NCBI RefSeq assembly: GCF_000346505.1
Contig: NZ_ANOH01000443.1
Coordinates: 1 to 62,159, forward strand
Source of the DNA: Aporhodopirellula sallentina SM41
GTDB lineage: Bacteria; Planctomycetota; Planctomycetia; Pirellulales; Pirellulaceae
DNA length: 62,159 nt
Direction: 5' to 3'
The notes beneath the pieces were generated by a model. The model saw nothing but the letters and a program-made list of their open reading frames with translations. It was not told the origin of the DNA and made no database searches. Below, one piece after another: positions 1-10,080 of this stretch. Position 1 is the stretch's first letter; every line of letters begins with the position of its first letter. The position numbers and the translations under genes are program-made.

Positions 1-462
1 ATGCTCGGTTATTGGAACGATGCGGACGCCACGCGGGAAGCGATCGTCGACGGATGGCTCCGCACCGGCGACTTGGCAACCCGCGATCAGAACGGTCGCT
101 ACACGATCGTGGGCCGCAAGAAAGATCTCATCATCACGTCGGGATTCAATGTCTATCCGGTCGAGGTGGAAACCGTCCTGCAGTCAGCCCCCGGCGTCGC
201 GGAGGTCGCCGTTGTCGGCCAACCCGACCCCGCACGAGGCGAGCTCGTCAAGGCGTTCGTGGTCATGACTCCGGGCGCCGAGTGGGATGAAGACGTGATC
301 CGCGCGCATTGTCGCGAGCATCTGTCCAAACACAAACAGCCCGCAATTTACGAACACTGCGAACAGGAACTGCCTAAGAATTTCCTAGGCAAGATCATCC
401 GTCGCAAACTGCGTGAAACGGAAACATCGACTGTTGATGACTCGAAGGGAGAAAACGCATGA
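1..462 (+). CDS. Acyl-CoA synthetase (AMP-forming), C-terminal fragment
   Basis: The window opens inside this gene, so only the last 153 residues are seen. They carry the adenylate-forming family's late motifs: GWLRTGDLA (Asp that binds the ribose of ATP), the hinge GRKKDLIITSGFNVYP and, near the end, PKNFLGKIIRR with the catalytic C-terminal lysine. Members activate a fatty acid to its acyl-CoA with ATP and CoA. The last four bases overlap the start of the thiolase (ATGA), and the beta-oxidation genes that follow support a long- or medium-chain fatty acyl substrate. The true start lies upstream of the window; the ATG at base 1 is internal. Exact substrate is not decidable. Confidence 0.88.
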   Translation: MLGYWNDADATREAIVDGWLRTGDLATRDQNGRYTIVGRKKDLIITSGFNVYPVEVETVLQSAPGVAEVAVVGQPDPARGELVKAFVVMTPGAEWDEDVIRAHCREHLSKHKQPAIYEHCEQELPKNFLGKIIRRKLRETETSTVDDSKGENA

Positions 463-1763
463 CGATGAAAAGTGACACACATCCTTTCAAACCGGTGGCG
501 ATCGTGGATGGCGTACGCACGCCGTTTGCCAAGGCATTCGGTAAGCTCGCCGACGTATCGGCGGCCGACCTGGGTACCCATACAGTGAGCGAGTCTCTCC
601 GGCGGTGCGGCCTCAGCCCCGAGGCGGTTGACCAAGTTATCTTTGGCAACGTCGCGGGGCCGGCCGACTCGGCGAACATCGCCCGCGTGATCGCGCTCAA
701 AGCCGGAGTCCCTCACACCCAAATCGCGCACACGGTCAACCGCAACTGCGCCTCCGGCATGGAATCGTTGCTCGCCGCGTGCGCCGCGATCTCGCACGGT
801 GACGCCAACACCATCGTCGCCGGCGGAACCGAATCGATGTCCCAAATTCCGCTGCTGGTACCGAATGATGCCACCAAACTGTGGGGACGACTCGCCAAGG
901 CGAAGTCCCTGATGGCCCGTTTGAGCGTGTTGAAGGATTTCCGTCCTCGGCACTTCACTCCGGTGCCTGCGATTCAGTTAGGCCTCACCGATCCGGTTTC
1001 AGGAATGAACATGGGCGAAACGGCCGAACTGCTCGCACGTGAATATCACATTTCCCGTCGTGAACAGGACGAATTCGCTGTCGGCAGTCACGCAAAGGCG
1101 AGCCAAACGCAGGAGCGTTGCTTCTTCTCCGGCGAGATCGCGCCAATGCCTCTGCACGATGGCACGACGTTCGACAAAGACGACGGAATCCGACACGGAC
1201 AATCGCTCGAACAACTCGCACGTTTGCGGCCGATTTTTGCCAAAGACGGAACCGTCACCGCCGGCAACAGTTGCCAGGTGACCGACGGTGCTGCGGCGAT
1301 GTTGCTCTCATCGCAGAAAGGTCTCGAACGCTTCTCGCGTGCACCACTTGGTTACATCACCGGCTTTGCGATTGCCGGTTGTGATCCGCGTCGCATGGGA
1401 CTCGGACCGGTCTATGCGGTCGCCAAGTTAATGAAACAGACCGGGATGACGTTCGACGATTTCGAATTGATTGAACTCAACGAAGCCTTCGCCGCGCAGG
1501 TAATCGCGTGCGAACGCGCGATGGCATCGCGTGAGTTTGCAGAAAAAGAACTCGGGCAATCCGAACCGGTCGGCGAATTGCCCATGGATCGAGTCAACAT
1601 CCACGGCGGTGCGATCGCACTCGGACACCCGGTGGGAACAACGGGAACACGCATTGTTCTGACACTGCTCAGAGCGCTGCGTGAATCGGGCAAACGACGG
1701 GGGCTCGCAACGCTGTGCGTTGGCGGGGGCCAGGGAGTCGCCATTGTCGTGGAAACCGCATAA
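459..1763 (+). CDS. fadI: Acetyl-CoA C-acyltransferase (thiolase)
   Basis: Full-length thiolase of 434 residues that cleaves 3-ketoacyl-CoA with CoA to give acetyl-CoA and a shortened acyl-CoA. The nucleophilic cysteine is C97 in NRNCASGMES; the C-terminal catalytic pair is H390 in GGAIALGHP and C420 in LCVGGGQG. The length matches the FadI type (about 436) better than FadA (about 387). The start overlaps the stop of the upstream ligase by four bases, so translation is probably coupled; a second in-frame ATG lies two codons on. It sits directly before the hydratase/dehydrogenase fusion, as in fadIJ operons. The family call is secure; the symbol rests on length and neighbours. Confidence 0.93.
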   Translation: MTMKSDTHPFKPVAIVDGVRTPFAKAFGKLADVSAADLGTHTVSESLRRCGLSPEAVDQVIFGNVAGPADSANIARVIALKAGVPHTQIAHTVNRNCASGMESLLAACAAISHGDANTIVAGGTESMSQIPLLVPNDATKLWGRLAKAKSLMARLSVLKDFRPRHFTPVPAIQLGLTDPVSGMNMGETAELLAREYHISRREQDEFAVGSHAKASQTQERCFFSGEIAPMPLHDGTTFDKDDGIRHGQSLEQLARLRPIFAKDGTVTAGNSCQVTDGAAAMLLSSQKGLERFSRAPLGYITGFAIAGCDPRRMGLGPVYAVAKLMKQTGMTFDDFELIELNEAFAAQVIACERAMASREFAEKELGQSEPVGELPMDRVNIHGGAIALGHPVGTTGTRIVLTLLRALRESGKRRGLATLCVGGGQGVAIVVETA

Positions 1764-1862
1764 CCGCAGCTCAACGCCCGCAGGCGGCCACCATGTCGCC
1801 TCCGGTGCGGACGCAATGCGGGGCACAAAGATATCAACGTGACCAGTTTCAAGGAGACAACG

Positions 1863-4088
1863 ATGAACGAAAAACAATACACGGCTTTCGACGTGACCAT
1901 GAATTCGGCGGGTGTCCTGACGGTTACGCTGGACGTCCCGAAACGCCCCATGAACGTGTTCACGGTCGAGGTGATTGATGAACTCGATCACATCATCACG
2001 GACATCGAGTCACGCCTCGACGTCAAACTCGTCGTGTTCTGCAGCAACAAGGAAAGCGGCTTCCTAGCGGGTGCCGACGTCAAAGCTATCGCTCGCATTG
2101 CCGGTCCTTCCCAAGCCGGACGGCTGATTGATGCCGGTCAGCAACTGTTCCATCGGATCGACCATCTTCAACTGCCGACGCTCGCGGTCATTCACGGGCC
2201 GTGCCTCGGTGGTGGGTTGGAATGGGCGCTCGCGTGTGACTACCGGATCGCTCGCGACAACAGCAGCACGAAGATCGGGTTGCCGGAAATCAAACTCGGA
2301 CTCATCCCCGGTTGGGGCGGCACACAACGGTTGCCGCGTCAGGTCGGCCTGAGCCAAAGTTTGAAGATGATCCTGCAAGGCAAAGCCGTCTCGGCGCATA
2401 CGGCGGCAAAGATCGGGCTGATTGACCGGGCGATCTCACCGGACGATTGGGAGGACGGTGTTCGGCACTTCATCAGCGAACTGCTGCATTCGCGTTACCG
2501 ACGCAGCACACCGATGCGCCGGCGAATCACCAATTGGCTCGAGCTATCGCGTCCCGGCAGTTCCTTTGTTCTGCACACCGCTCGCCGCCAAATCAAACAG
2601 AAAGAACACCAATACCCGGCACTCGGTGCGGCAATGAGTGCGATCGAAGTCGGATTGCGTCGTGAGGGCGCCGGTTATGTGACCGAACGCAGCGAGTTTG
2701 TCAAACTGCTCGCCACGGCAACATGCCGAAACCTGCTGAACCTGTTCTTCGCCCGCGAGTCCGCACGCGACATCAAGACGTGGGGCCGACGTGAGAAAGT
2801 CGACCTGCACTCCCACGAGATTCGCCGCCTCGGCGTCATCGGTGCCGGAGCGATGGGAGCCGGGATCGGCCAATTCGCGGCCACTCATGGATACGAGGTC
2901 GCGATGCGAGAAGTCGATGAATCTGCCGCACAGGCCGGACGTCAACGTATCGAGAAACTGATCAAGACCTACGCAGACCGCAACCGGTTGTCGCTGTCTG
3001 CCCGCAGCGAATTGAACCAACGCGTCGCGGTGGCAACCGACGACGACGCGATCGTCTTGTCCGACCTCGTTGTGGAAGCGGCGGTGGAAAGGCTCGAGGT
3101 CAAACAAGAGATTTTCAAAAACCTCGACCACGTGGTTTCTTCGGATTGCATCCTCGCGACCAACACGTCATCGCTGTCGGTCGACGCAATCGCTGGTCAA
3201 ACCCAACGACCCGAACGTGTCGCGGGATTGCACTTTTTCAATCCGGTGCATCGCATGGAACTGGTCGAAGTCGTTCGCGGCAGCCGCACCAACGATGACA
3301 CGATCACTCGGTTGGTTGCGTTTGTTCGTTCGCTCGGCAAGACACCGATTGTCACGAAGGACTCCCCCGGCTTCCTCGTCAATCGCGTCCTGTTCCCGTA
3401 TCTCGGCGAAGCCGTTTTGATGTACGGCGAAGGACATGCTCCTGCCGACATTGATCGGGAACTGCGACATTTCGGCATGCCGATGGGACCACTGCAACTG
3501 ATCGACCAAGTCGGGTTGGACGTTGCGATGCATGTCGCGAACTCTCTCGGTGATGTTCTCGTCGGTCTCGATCCGGTCGTCGACGTTCTCGGTCGTTTCG
3601 TTGATGCAGGCGACCTTGGTAAGAAATCTGGACGCGGCTTTTATCGGTACCGTGACGGCAAAGCGTCTGCTCGTGAAGACCAGACCACTGTGCCGATGTC
3701 GACGCTCGACGTCAGTGACCGCTTCACGATCGACGGTCTGAACATGATCCAGCGGCGACTGGTCTACCCGATGCTCGCCGAGTCGGTTCGATGCAAAGAG
3801 CAGCAAGTCGTTCGAGAAGATTGGATGATCGATCTCGCGATGGTTCTCGCCACCGGATTCGCACCGCACCGTGGCGGTCCATTGAGGGTGATCGATTCGA
3901 TCGGCATCGAGGCCGTTTACCAAAACATGAGACAACTGCAGGTGATCCACGGGGCCCGCATGGCGCCACCGCAGTTGATGGCCGACATGGCCAATAAGGG
4001 GACAAGGTTCTTTGTGCGTGAAGGTTCGATCGATTCGCGTGAATCGGAACTGCCCCGCGGCGAACACACGCAAGAAGGAACGCCATAA
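1863..4088 (+). CDS. fadJ: Enoyl-CoA hydratase / 3-hydroxyacyl-CoA dehydrogenase fusion
   Basis: Multifunctional beta-oxidation enzyme of 741 residues. The N-terminal crotonase part has the oxyanion-hole segment GADVKAIA, the helix GPCLGGGLEWALA with Glu120 and GLPEIKLGLIPGWGGT with Glu142, the two catalytic glutamates. The dehydrogenase part starts near residue 324 with the NAD-binding VIGAGAMGAG, followed by LATNTSSLS and HFFNPVHRM (catalytic His). I start at ATG 1863 because AAGGAG lies six bases upstream; an in-frame GTG at 1839 would add eight residues without such a site. It lies 99 bases after the thiolase and before the acyl-CoA dehydrogenase. This is the alpha subunit of a trifunctional-type complex with the thiolase. 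Confidence 0.93.
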   Translation: MNEKQYTAFDVTMNSAGVLTVTLDVPKRPMNVFTVEVIDELDHIITDIESRLDVKLVVFCSNKESGFLAGADVKAIARIAGPSQAGRLIDAGQQLFHRIDHLQLPTLAVIHGPCLGGGLEWALACDYRIARDNSSTKIGLPEIKLGLIPGWGGTQRLPRQVGLSQSLKMILQGKAVSAHTAAKIGLIDRAISPDDWEDGVRHFISELLHSRYRRSTPMRRRITNWLELSRPGSSFVLHTARRQIKQKEHQYPALGAAMSAIEVGLRREGAGYVTERSEFVKLLATATCRNLLNLFFARESARDIKTWGRREKVDLHSHEIRRLGVIGAGAMGAGIGQFAATHGYEVAMREVDESAAQAGRQRIEKLIKTYADRNRLSLSARSELNQRVAVATDDDAIVLSDLVVEAAVERLEVKQEIFKNLDHVVSSDCILATNTSSLSVDAIAGQTQRPERVAGLHFFNPVHRMELVEVVRGSRTNDDTITRLVAFVRSLGKTPIVTKDSPGFLVNRVLFPYLGEAVLMYGEGHAPADIDRELRHFGMPMGPLQLIDQVGLDVAMHVANSLGDVLVGLDPVVDVLGRFVDAGDLGKKSGRGFYRYRDGKASAREDQTTVPMSTLDVSDRFTIDGLNMIQRRLVYPMLAESVRCKEQQVVREDWMIDLAMVLATGFAPHRGGPLRVIDSIGIEAVYQNMRQLQVIHGARMAPPQLMADMANKGTRFFVREGSIDSRESELPRGEHTQEGTP

Positions 4089-4202
4089 GAAGAACCCACG
4101 AAGAAAGGAACGAGCCTGGACGCAACCGCCCCTGGATGCAGGCCAACCGAGGAGCGACGTGTTGATCCTCTTTTTGAACCATTGCCCGAATAGGAACATC
4201 CG

Positions 4203-6192
4203 ATGAGTACCGACTTTCACCGCCACACCCGTCCCGACGACGTTCAGCAACCTGACCATACTCCCGCGCAGCCGAACAAACCGGAATCCTTCGCCGAGGT
4301 CGCACTGCGACTCGGGGGGGCGGTCGGCGGACGAAGCCAAACGGACCGGCGTGCTCGACACGGCCGATGACGAGGTCGAAGCACTCTTCGCACCGCGATA
4401 CCAAACCGTCAACAGCCCCGTCCATCGTGCCGTTTGGGAGAAGGACAACGCGACGGAAGACTTCGCATCTCTGCCGATAACTTTCTCGCCGCCGGTCTCG
4501 CTCGTCGTTGAACAGTCGCTAAGTATTGTCCGCAAACACCGTGATGAAAAAACGCTGTTCGGTGACGACGGCAAGATCACGAACAAAGTCATCGCGGAAC
4601 TCGGGTCGGTCGGTTACTGGGGCCTGCTCGTCGGTCGACAATACGGCGGCAGTGGCGCGACCATGCGTGAGTTCACCGACATGATCACTCGGATGGCGAC
4701 GATCGATCCGACCGTGGCCGGACTCGCTTCGGTCCACGGTTGTATCGGTGCCGTCGATCCGGTTCGTTCGTTCGGCAGTCAGGAACAGAAAGAACGCTTT
4801 CTCCCGAAACTCGCCGACGGGCGCACACTGTCCGCTTTCGCGTTGACCGAACCGGGCGCCGGCAGCGATCTGACGGCCCTGAAAACGACCGCGGTACTCG
4901 ATGGAGATGACTACGTCGTCAACGGCGAAAAGCTGTTCATCACCAACGCGGTACCGGGACGCACGATCGGGCTGGTTTGCATGATCGACAATGTGCCGAG
5001 TGTGCTGGTGGTCGATCTTCCCGCCACGACCGACGAAACGTTCTCCCTGAACCGGTATGACATTTACGCGTTGCGGCGAGCCCACAACAACGGGCTGATC
5101 TTTCGAAACTTCCGCGTTCCGAAAGAGAATCGCTTGATGCCCGCTCAAGGTGATGGATTGACGATCGCCTATCACGGCTTGAATCTCGGACGGGTCTCCC
5201 TGTGTGCCAATGCCGCCGGTGCGATGCGTTGGATGCTCAGCGAAATGCTGCCATGGGCTGCTTACCGAGAAACCTATGGTCAACCGATCGAACGTCGCGA
5301 ACTGATTCAACGTCGTGTCGGCAGGTTGGCCGGGATGATTGTGGCCTGCGATGCCTTGTCCGCCTGGTGCTCCGACCTGCTCGACCAAGGTTACCGAGGC
5401 GAGATGGAATGCATCATCGCGAAGATCTTCGGCAGCGAAATGCAAAAGGAGGCCGCGATCGAACTCTTCATGAAAACCCACGGCGGGCGTTCGTTCCTCA
5501 AAGGACACCTGTTCGGCGACAACGTGCACGACTTCCTCGCGCCCTGCATTTATGAAGGCGAGGGCGAGGTACTCGGCATGGCGTTCTTTAAATCGATGGT
5601 CAAACATCACGGCAAGCAGTACTTCGAGCCGATCGGTCAAGCACTCCATGACCTGGGCGTTTCCAAACCGAATCCGCTCAACCCGAAACACGCGTGGGCG
5701 CTGCGTCGTCCGTTGATGAAGTACGCCGGTTGGTTCACACGGCAAACGATCCGCCCGGCGCGATGGACCGACGCGGGTGTCAGCGATTCCAAACTGCGTC
5801 GTCATGTCCGCTTCGCCCGCAAATATCTCTCGGGCAGCGGAATGCGGGTCAGTTCGACGATGCGAACCTATCAATTGAAACTGGCCGACCGGCAATGTCG
5901 CATGTCCGCGTTGTCGCTCGAGATTCAATCGGCGGTGGTCATTTTGGTGACCGCCCTGTACGCCGGACGCAGCGGCGATGCGATCACTCGCCAAGCAGCC
6001 GATGTGATCTGTCGCGAACTGCGATTGCGAATCGAAGGCGGCAAGCCAAGCGATCAAGACTTCCGAAACGTCACACGACTGGGCGCGCGAATTGCAGACG
6101 AGGCTCACTTGGCAGAGGGGAACGCGGGGGAAACCGGGTGGTCGGCACTCACCGGAGTGCAGTCCGGCCAAATCATGATGCCCTACAAGTAG
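4203..6192 (+). CDS. Acyl-CoA dehydrogenase, apparent +1 frameshift near the N-terminus
   Basis: Flavin-dependent dehydrogenase for the first beta-oxidation step. The long frame (4351-6192, 613 residues) contains [14 protein letters not shown], the FAD/substrate signature, and IYEGEGEV where the catalytic glutamate is expected. It has no convincing start of its own. Upstream, ATG 4203 has AGGA six bases before it and opens a frame reading MSTDFHRHT, but at a run of seven G (4314-4320) it diverges and stops at TGA 4369-4371. Removing one G joins both frames without a gap ([19 protein letters not shown]), giving about 662 residues. So either the sequence has an extra G here or the gene is damaged or switched at this tract. 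The C-terminal part resembles long family members; substrate length is unknown. Confidence 0.85.
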
Positions 6193-6281
6193 TCACCGTG
6201 ACTTCCCGATCACCGCGCGTGCTCCAACACGCGTGCGCCAATCCACCAGGAGCCCTTCATTTCACGAGGAACGAGTCACCC

Positions 6282-7298
6282 ATGAACACGGCAAAAGTAA
6301 TCCCTTTTCGTCGCGACCATCCCGAACAACCCGCCCCCATGCGAAACGCCGTTGTCGCATTGGGCGGTGGAGGTGCGCGTGGGTTGGCACACCTCGGCGT
6401 TCTCGAAGTCCTCAAACAAACTCGCGTTCAGGTCGAGCGATACGTCGGGACCAGCATCGGTGCTCTCATCGGAGCAATGTGTGCCGTGGACGACAATATC
6501 CAGCGTGTCCAAGGAAAGGTGATGGGTTTTCTCGACTCTCCGGGGTTCGACCATCATCAACAACAACTCTTCGGCTCGGCCAACGTCCCCGACGAAAACG
6601 CCAACACCGGAATCATGGCGTGGTACGACCGAGCAAAGTATCTCTACTCCGCACACCGACGACTCACCCGTGCCGTGACTCAGCAATCGTTGTTGCACGA
6701 TGCCATGCTGACCGCCTCGATCGAGGAATTGATTCCTGATATCGAGTTTGCCGATTTGTCGATGCCACTGAGCATCGTTGCTGCCGACCTCCGCAGTGGA
6801 CACCGCGTCGTGCTCGAATCGGGATCGGTGCGGACCGCGATTCACGCATCCATGGCATTGCCGGGCATTTTCCCACCGGTCGAACACAACGGGATGCTGC
6901 TATGTGACATCGGCGTTGTCGACTCCATACCGACCGCCGTGGCGAGTGCGTACGCCAGCGACCTGACGATCCTCGTCGATATCGGACAACGCAACGCACG
7001 CATGGAGAAATTCGACACCGCGATGGATGTGATGATGCGGATGCAAGACATCGGCGAACAAATCCTCCGGCGCGAGAAAACCGAACTCGCCGACGTTCAC
7101 ATTCGCCCCGAACTGACCGGCGTTTCCTGGTTCGATTTCCAAAACCCGGAAGAGGTCATGGAACGAGGACGCACGGCCGCGTCCGAAGAATTCGCGCGTC
7201 ACTCGTTCTTCCGTACCGGCCGCACCGGACATGCCGACGCGGCGACGGGAAATCATCTCGACGTTCAACCGCCTAGCGAGAACGTCCGTTATCGATAA
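6282..7298 (+). CDS. Patatin-like phospholipase (RssA-type serine hydrolase)
   Basis: Predicted lipid acyl hydrolase of 338 residues. It has the glycine-rich oxyanion loop GGGGARGLAH near residue 26, the nucleophile elbow GTSIG and the dyad aspartate in CDIGVVDS. No signal peptide or membrane span is evident, so it is probably cytoplasmic. I start at ATG 6282, with AGGA about eleven bases upstream; the open frame extends back into the acyl-CoA dehydrogenase but that part is a shadow. Its place at the end of the beta-oxidation operon suggests it releases fatty acids for the pathway; this is inference. Its 3' end overlaps the convergent sulfatase by 26 bases (7273-7298). Confidence 0.87.
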   Translation: MNTAKVIPFRRDHPEQPAPMRNAVVALGGGGARGLAHLGVLEVLKQTRVQVERYVGTSIGALIGAMCAVDDNIQRVQGKVMGFLDSPGFDHHQQQLFGSANVPDENANTGIMAWYDRAKYLYSAHRRLTRAVTQQSLLHDAMLTASIEELIPDIEFADLSMPLSIVAADLRSGHRVVLESGSVRTAIHASMALPGIFPPVEHNGMLLCDIGVVDSIPTAVASAYASDLTILVDIGQRNARMEKFDTAMDVMMRMQDIGEQILRREKTELADVHIRPELTGVSWFDFQNPEEVMERGRTAASEEFARHSFFRTGRTGHADAATGNHLDVQPPSENVRYR

Positions 7299-8817
7299 GC
7301 CGTTGGAGCTCACCCTTGAGGCGTTCGGCCACCTGCGGATGCTCATCGATGACGTTGTTTTGCTCCGACGGATCGGCCTCGAGGTCGAACAGCATGTACT
7401 GAGGAACCGGTGTGTTGACCAGTTTGGTTTCCACCACGACGTTACGAGCTTTGCGACGATCGTATCGATGCAGTTTCCATTTTCCGGATCGGTAACCGAA
7501 CGTCCCTGATCCACCGTTATCTTGCTGGATCAGCGACTCGCGGCCATCGGCCCCCGATTTCCCTAACAGGGCATCGAGCACGTTCATGCTGTCCAAACAC
7601 CCGTCCTCGGGCAACGTCAATCCGGTCAGGGCAGCAAAGCTGGCTGCGAAGTCAATCGTGCAAACGATGTCATCGCTGACTCCGGGTTGGATTTTCCCTT
7701 TCCATCGTGTGATGAACGGCGTCCGCGTGCCACCCTCGTAGACGCTGTACTTCCCGCCGGTAAACTTCCCGCCGGCACGGTGTGATCCGATCTTCTCAAC
7801 CGCTTCGTCCTGGTAACCATCATCGAGCACCGGACCGTTGTCCGAACAAAGGACCACCAACGTCTTTTCCGCTAGATTCAAACGGTCGAGCGTCTTCATC
7901 ACTTCGCCAACGCACCAGTCAAACTCGAGAATCGAGTCGCCCCGCAATCCGAGGCTCGATTTGCCTTGGAATCGCTCATGCGGCATTCGCGGGACGTGAA
8001 TATCGTGCGAAGAAAAGAAGAGGAAGAACGGTTCGTTCTGATGCTCCTGCATGAACTCGTTCGATTTCTCCACCCATTTGTCCGCGAGATCTTCGTCTCG
8101 GAATCGGGCCGCATTTCCGCCGGTGTAGAAACCAATCCGACTGATACCGTTGTGGATCGTATTGTTGTGCCCATGCGACCAATCGAGTTTGAGGGAACTA
8201 CGGTTGGTGATCCCATTGGGATGCTCGGGACTCGGACTCTTGCGTCCAACCCACAACGGATCCGCGGGGTCCAGATTCAACACTTTGTGATTCTCGACGT
8301 ACACCTGCGGCACGCGGTCATTGGTGGTTGGCAACAAGAAGCACGAATCGAATCCAATCTCGAGCGGCCCTGGTTTGAGATCGCCGTTCCAATCCGGGCC
8401 ACTCGGACCACCGAGCCCGAGGTGCCACTTGCCAACCACTCCGGTTGTGTAGCCGCCATCGTTCAACAGCGAGGCAACCGTCTCGGTGCCGGGCTTGATG
8501 ATCGCCGGCGCGTTCGGAGGAGCGATGCCGGTCTTCGGCTTTCGAAACGCATAGGTCCCTGTCAACATCGAATACCGAGTCGGCGTGCACGTCGACGCCG
8601 AACAATAACCATTGGTGAACCGAAGTCCTTCCGACGCCAACCGGTCCACGTTCGGAGTTTCGATCGACGTCGCCCCGTAACAGGAAAGATCACCGTATCC
8701 GAGGTCGTCGGCCATGATGACAACAATATTCGGACGATCCCCTGACGCCGCGTCGGACGAAGGGGACAACAAACAATGCACGAAGCAAAGGGCCGATAGC
8801 AAAACGGCGAATTTCAT
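7273..8817 (-). CDS. Secreted sulfatase (arylsulfatase A type)
   Basis: Type I sulfatase of 514 residues that hydrolyses sulfate esters, probably on polysaccharides. An N-terminal hydrophobic segment ending near SSDAAS acts as an export signal. Mature sequence begins with PNIVVIMADDLGYGD (metal-binding Asp pair); the sulfatase signature is CTPTR with C77, the residue converted to formylglycine, followed by MLTG. GVVGKWHLG and CSDNGPV are further family motifs. The substrate cannot be read off. It is convergent with, and overlaps, the patatin-like gene. Maturation needs a formylglycine-generating enzyme, which is not in this window. Confidence 0.92.
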   Translation of the reverse strand: MKFAVLLSALCFVHCLLSPSSDAASGDRPNIVVIMADDLGYGDLSCYGATSIETPNVDRLASEGLRFTNGYCSASTCTPTRYSMLTGTYAFRKPKTGIAPPNAPAIIKPGTETVASLLNDGGYTTGVVGKWHLGLGGPSGPDWNGDLKPGPLEIGFDSCFLLPTTNDRVPQVYVENHKVLNLDPADPLWVGRKSPSPEHPNGITNRSSLKLDWSHGHNNTIHNGISRIGFYTGGNAARFRDEDLADKWVEKSNEFMQEHQNEPFFLFFSSHDIHVPRMPHERFQGKSSLGLRGDSILEFDWCVGEVMKTLDRLNLAEKTLVVLCSDNGPVLDDGYQDEAVEKIGSHRAGGKFTGGKYSVYEGGTRTPFITRWKGKIQPGVSDDIVCTIDFAASFAALTGLTLPEDGCLDSMNVLDALLGKSGADGRESLIQQDNGGSGTFGYRSGKWKLHRYDRRKARNVVVETKLVNTPVPQYMLFDLEADPSEQNNVIDEHPQVAERLKGELQRLIDNGRSR

Positions 8818-9332
8818 GTTGACGACTTTTTGAGAAAGTGGGGACAGAGAGTGAAAGCGTTTTTCAATCTGAAGTGGTGATCACGCGGGCAACGCAGGAG
8901 CAAACCGGCAAAGCGACCGGTCCAATCGAAAACAACCGCACCAAACGTGATATATAGACCGCAGCAGCATGCCAACCTGCATGGAAGGCACGCCGCGGCG
9001 AATAACCTCACAAGTTAGTTCGCATAGCCGTACCGAACAACATCGCGCGTCGACAATGCTACCTGGCAAGCGGACACGGCCCGTGGCAAGCGGACACTAC
9101 CCGGTGGCAAAAGGCCCCTCGCATTGCAACGCTTGACTCCGTCTTCCTCACAGACACCAATCGGCGTCAATTCTCGAGGAAATTGCCGCGACGCCCTTCC
9201 GGCCCCGATTTTGCTCAATCGTTTTGCTCTATTGCAGAAACGCAGTCGCAATCGCGCCAGTGAAAGCCCCCGGCGCGGTGGTGTTTTTCATGACTCGCAC
9301 TATTCCATCCGTCCTCACCACCAGCAATCCAC
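8818..9332. other. Intergenic region with a short direct repeat
   Basis: No coding region is supported here. It separates a sulfatase reading left from a transporter reading right, so it should hold both promoters. The 14-base string TGGCAAGCGGACAC occurs at 9063-9076 and again at 9083-9096, with a partial third copy (GGTGGCAAAAGG) after it. Confidence 0.4.
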
Positions 9333-10043
9333 ATGACCCCAATCGTAGAACTGATTATTTTGACCAGCATTGCGGGGGCCGCGATCCCGATGGGTGGGTT
9401 GATCGCGTCGATCGAGCACATCCGCCCCCAGTGGCTCGAGAATGAATTTCGCCACACCGTAATCGCCTTTGGCGGCGGGGCGTTGATCTCGGCCGTCGCT
9501 CTGGTTCTGATTCCCGAAGGGATCAAACCAATCTCGACGGGAGAGTCCGTGGTCGCGTTTGCATGCGGCGGACTCTTTTTCTGGGGACTTCAGGTCCTTC
9601 TGGATCGATCCAAATCGTCGGCGTCTCAATTGGTCGCCATGTTGTCTGATTTTATTCCGGAGGTCATCGCATTGGGTGCAACAATCGCGACAGGCGGCGG
9701 TGGTGCCATGTTGTTGGCGTCAATCATCGCGCTGCAAAACCTGCCTGAAGGATTCAACTCGTTCCGTGAGTTCCTCGACAGTGGGATGTCGAAATCGAAG
9801 ATCCTCTGGGCGTTCTTTGCCGCGGCATTCTTGGGACCGTTGCTCGGTGCGTTCGGTTTCTGGATGCTGTCGGATTACCCACGCGTGATGGGGTGGATGC
9901 AGGTGTTCGCGGCCTCGGGAATTTTGTACTTGGTGTTTGAAGACATCGCACCGCAAGTCCCACTCAAACGCAGCAGTTTCCCGTCGCTGGGCGCCGTCCT
10001 CGGGTTTCTGCTCGGGCTACTTGGCAAATTGCTCGAAGGTTAG
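9333..10043 (+). CDS. ZIP-family-like metal transporter
   Basis: Polytopic inner-membrane protein of 236 residues with about seven or eight hydrophobic segments. The segment ASIIALQNLPEGFNSF matches the ZIP transmembrane-4 motif, in which the usual HN..EG reads QNLPEG; later YLVFEDIAPQ occupies the place of the transmembrane-5 HE..PE motif with the histidine replaced by Phe. Known ZIP proteins import Zn, Fe or other divalent metals. With the two histidine ligands changed, metal specificity, or transport itself, is uncertain. Both neighbours point away from it or converge on it, so it is monocistronic. No clear ribosome binding site precedes the ATG. Confidence 0.75.
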   Translation: MTPIVELIILTSIAGAAIPMGGLIASIEHIRPQWLENEFRHTVIAFGGGALISAVALVLIPEGIKPISTGESVVAFACGGLFFWGLQVLLDRSKSSASQLVAMLSDFIPEVIALGATIATGGGGAMLLASIIALQNLPEGFNSFREFLDSGMSKSKILWAFFAAAFLGPLLGAFGFWMLSDYPRVMGWMQVFAASGILYLVFEDIAPQVPLKRSSFPSLGAVLGFLLGLLGKLLEG

Positions 10044-10080
10044 CGCACGCGGATCGATCCCCCGTCGCCCATGGCAACGA

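Noticed and set aside
5694-6281. Upstream extension of the patatin-like gene
   Set aside because: It overlaps the acyl-CoA dehydrogenase in another phase and has the Arg/Ser-rich look of a shadow; ATG 6282 has a ribosome site and starts at the conserved part.
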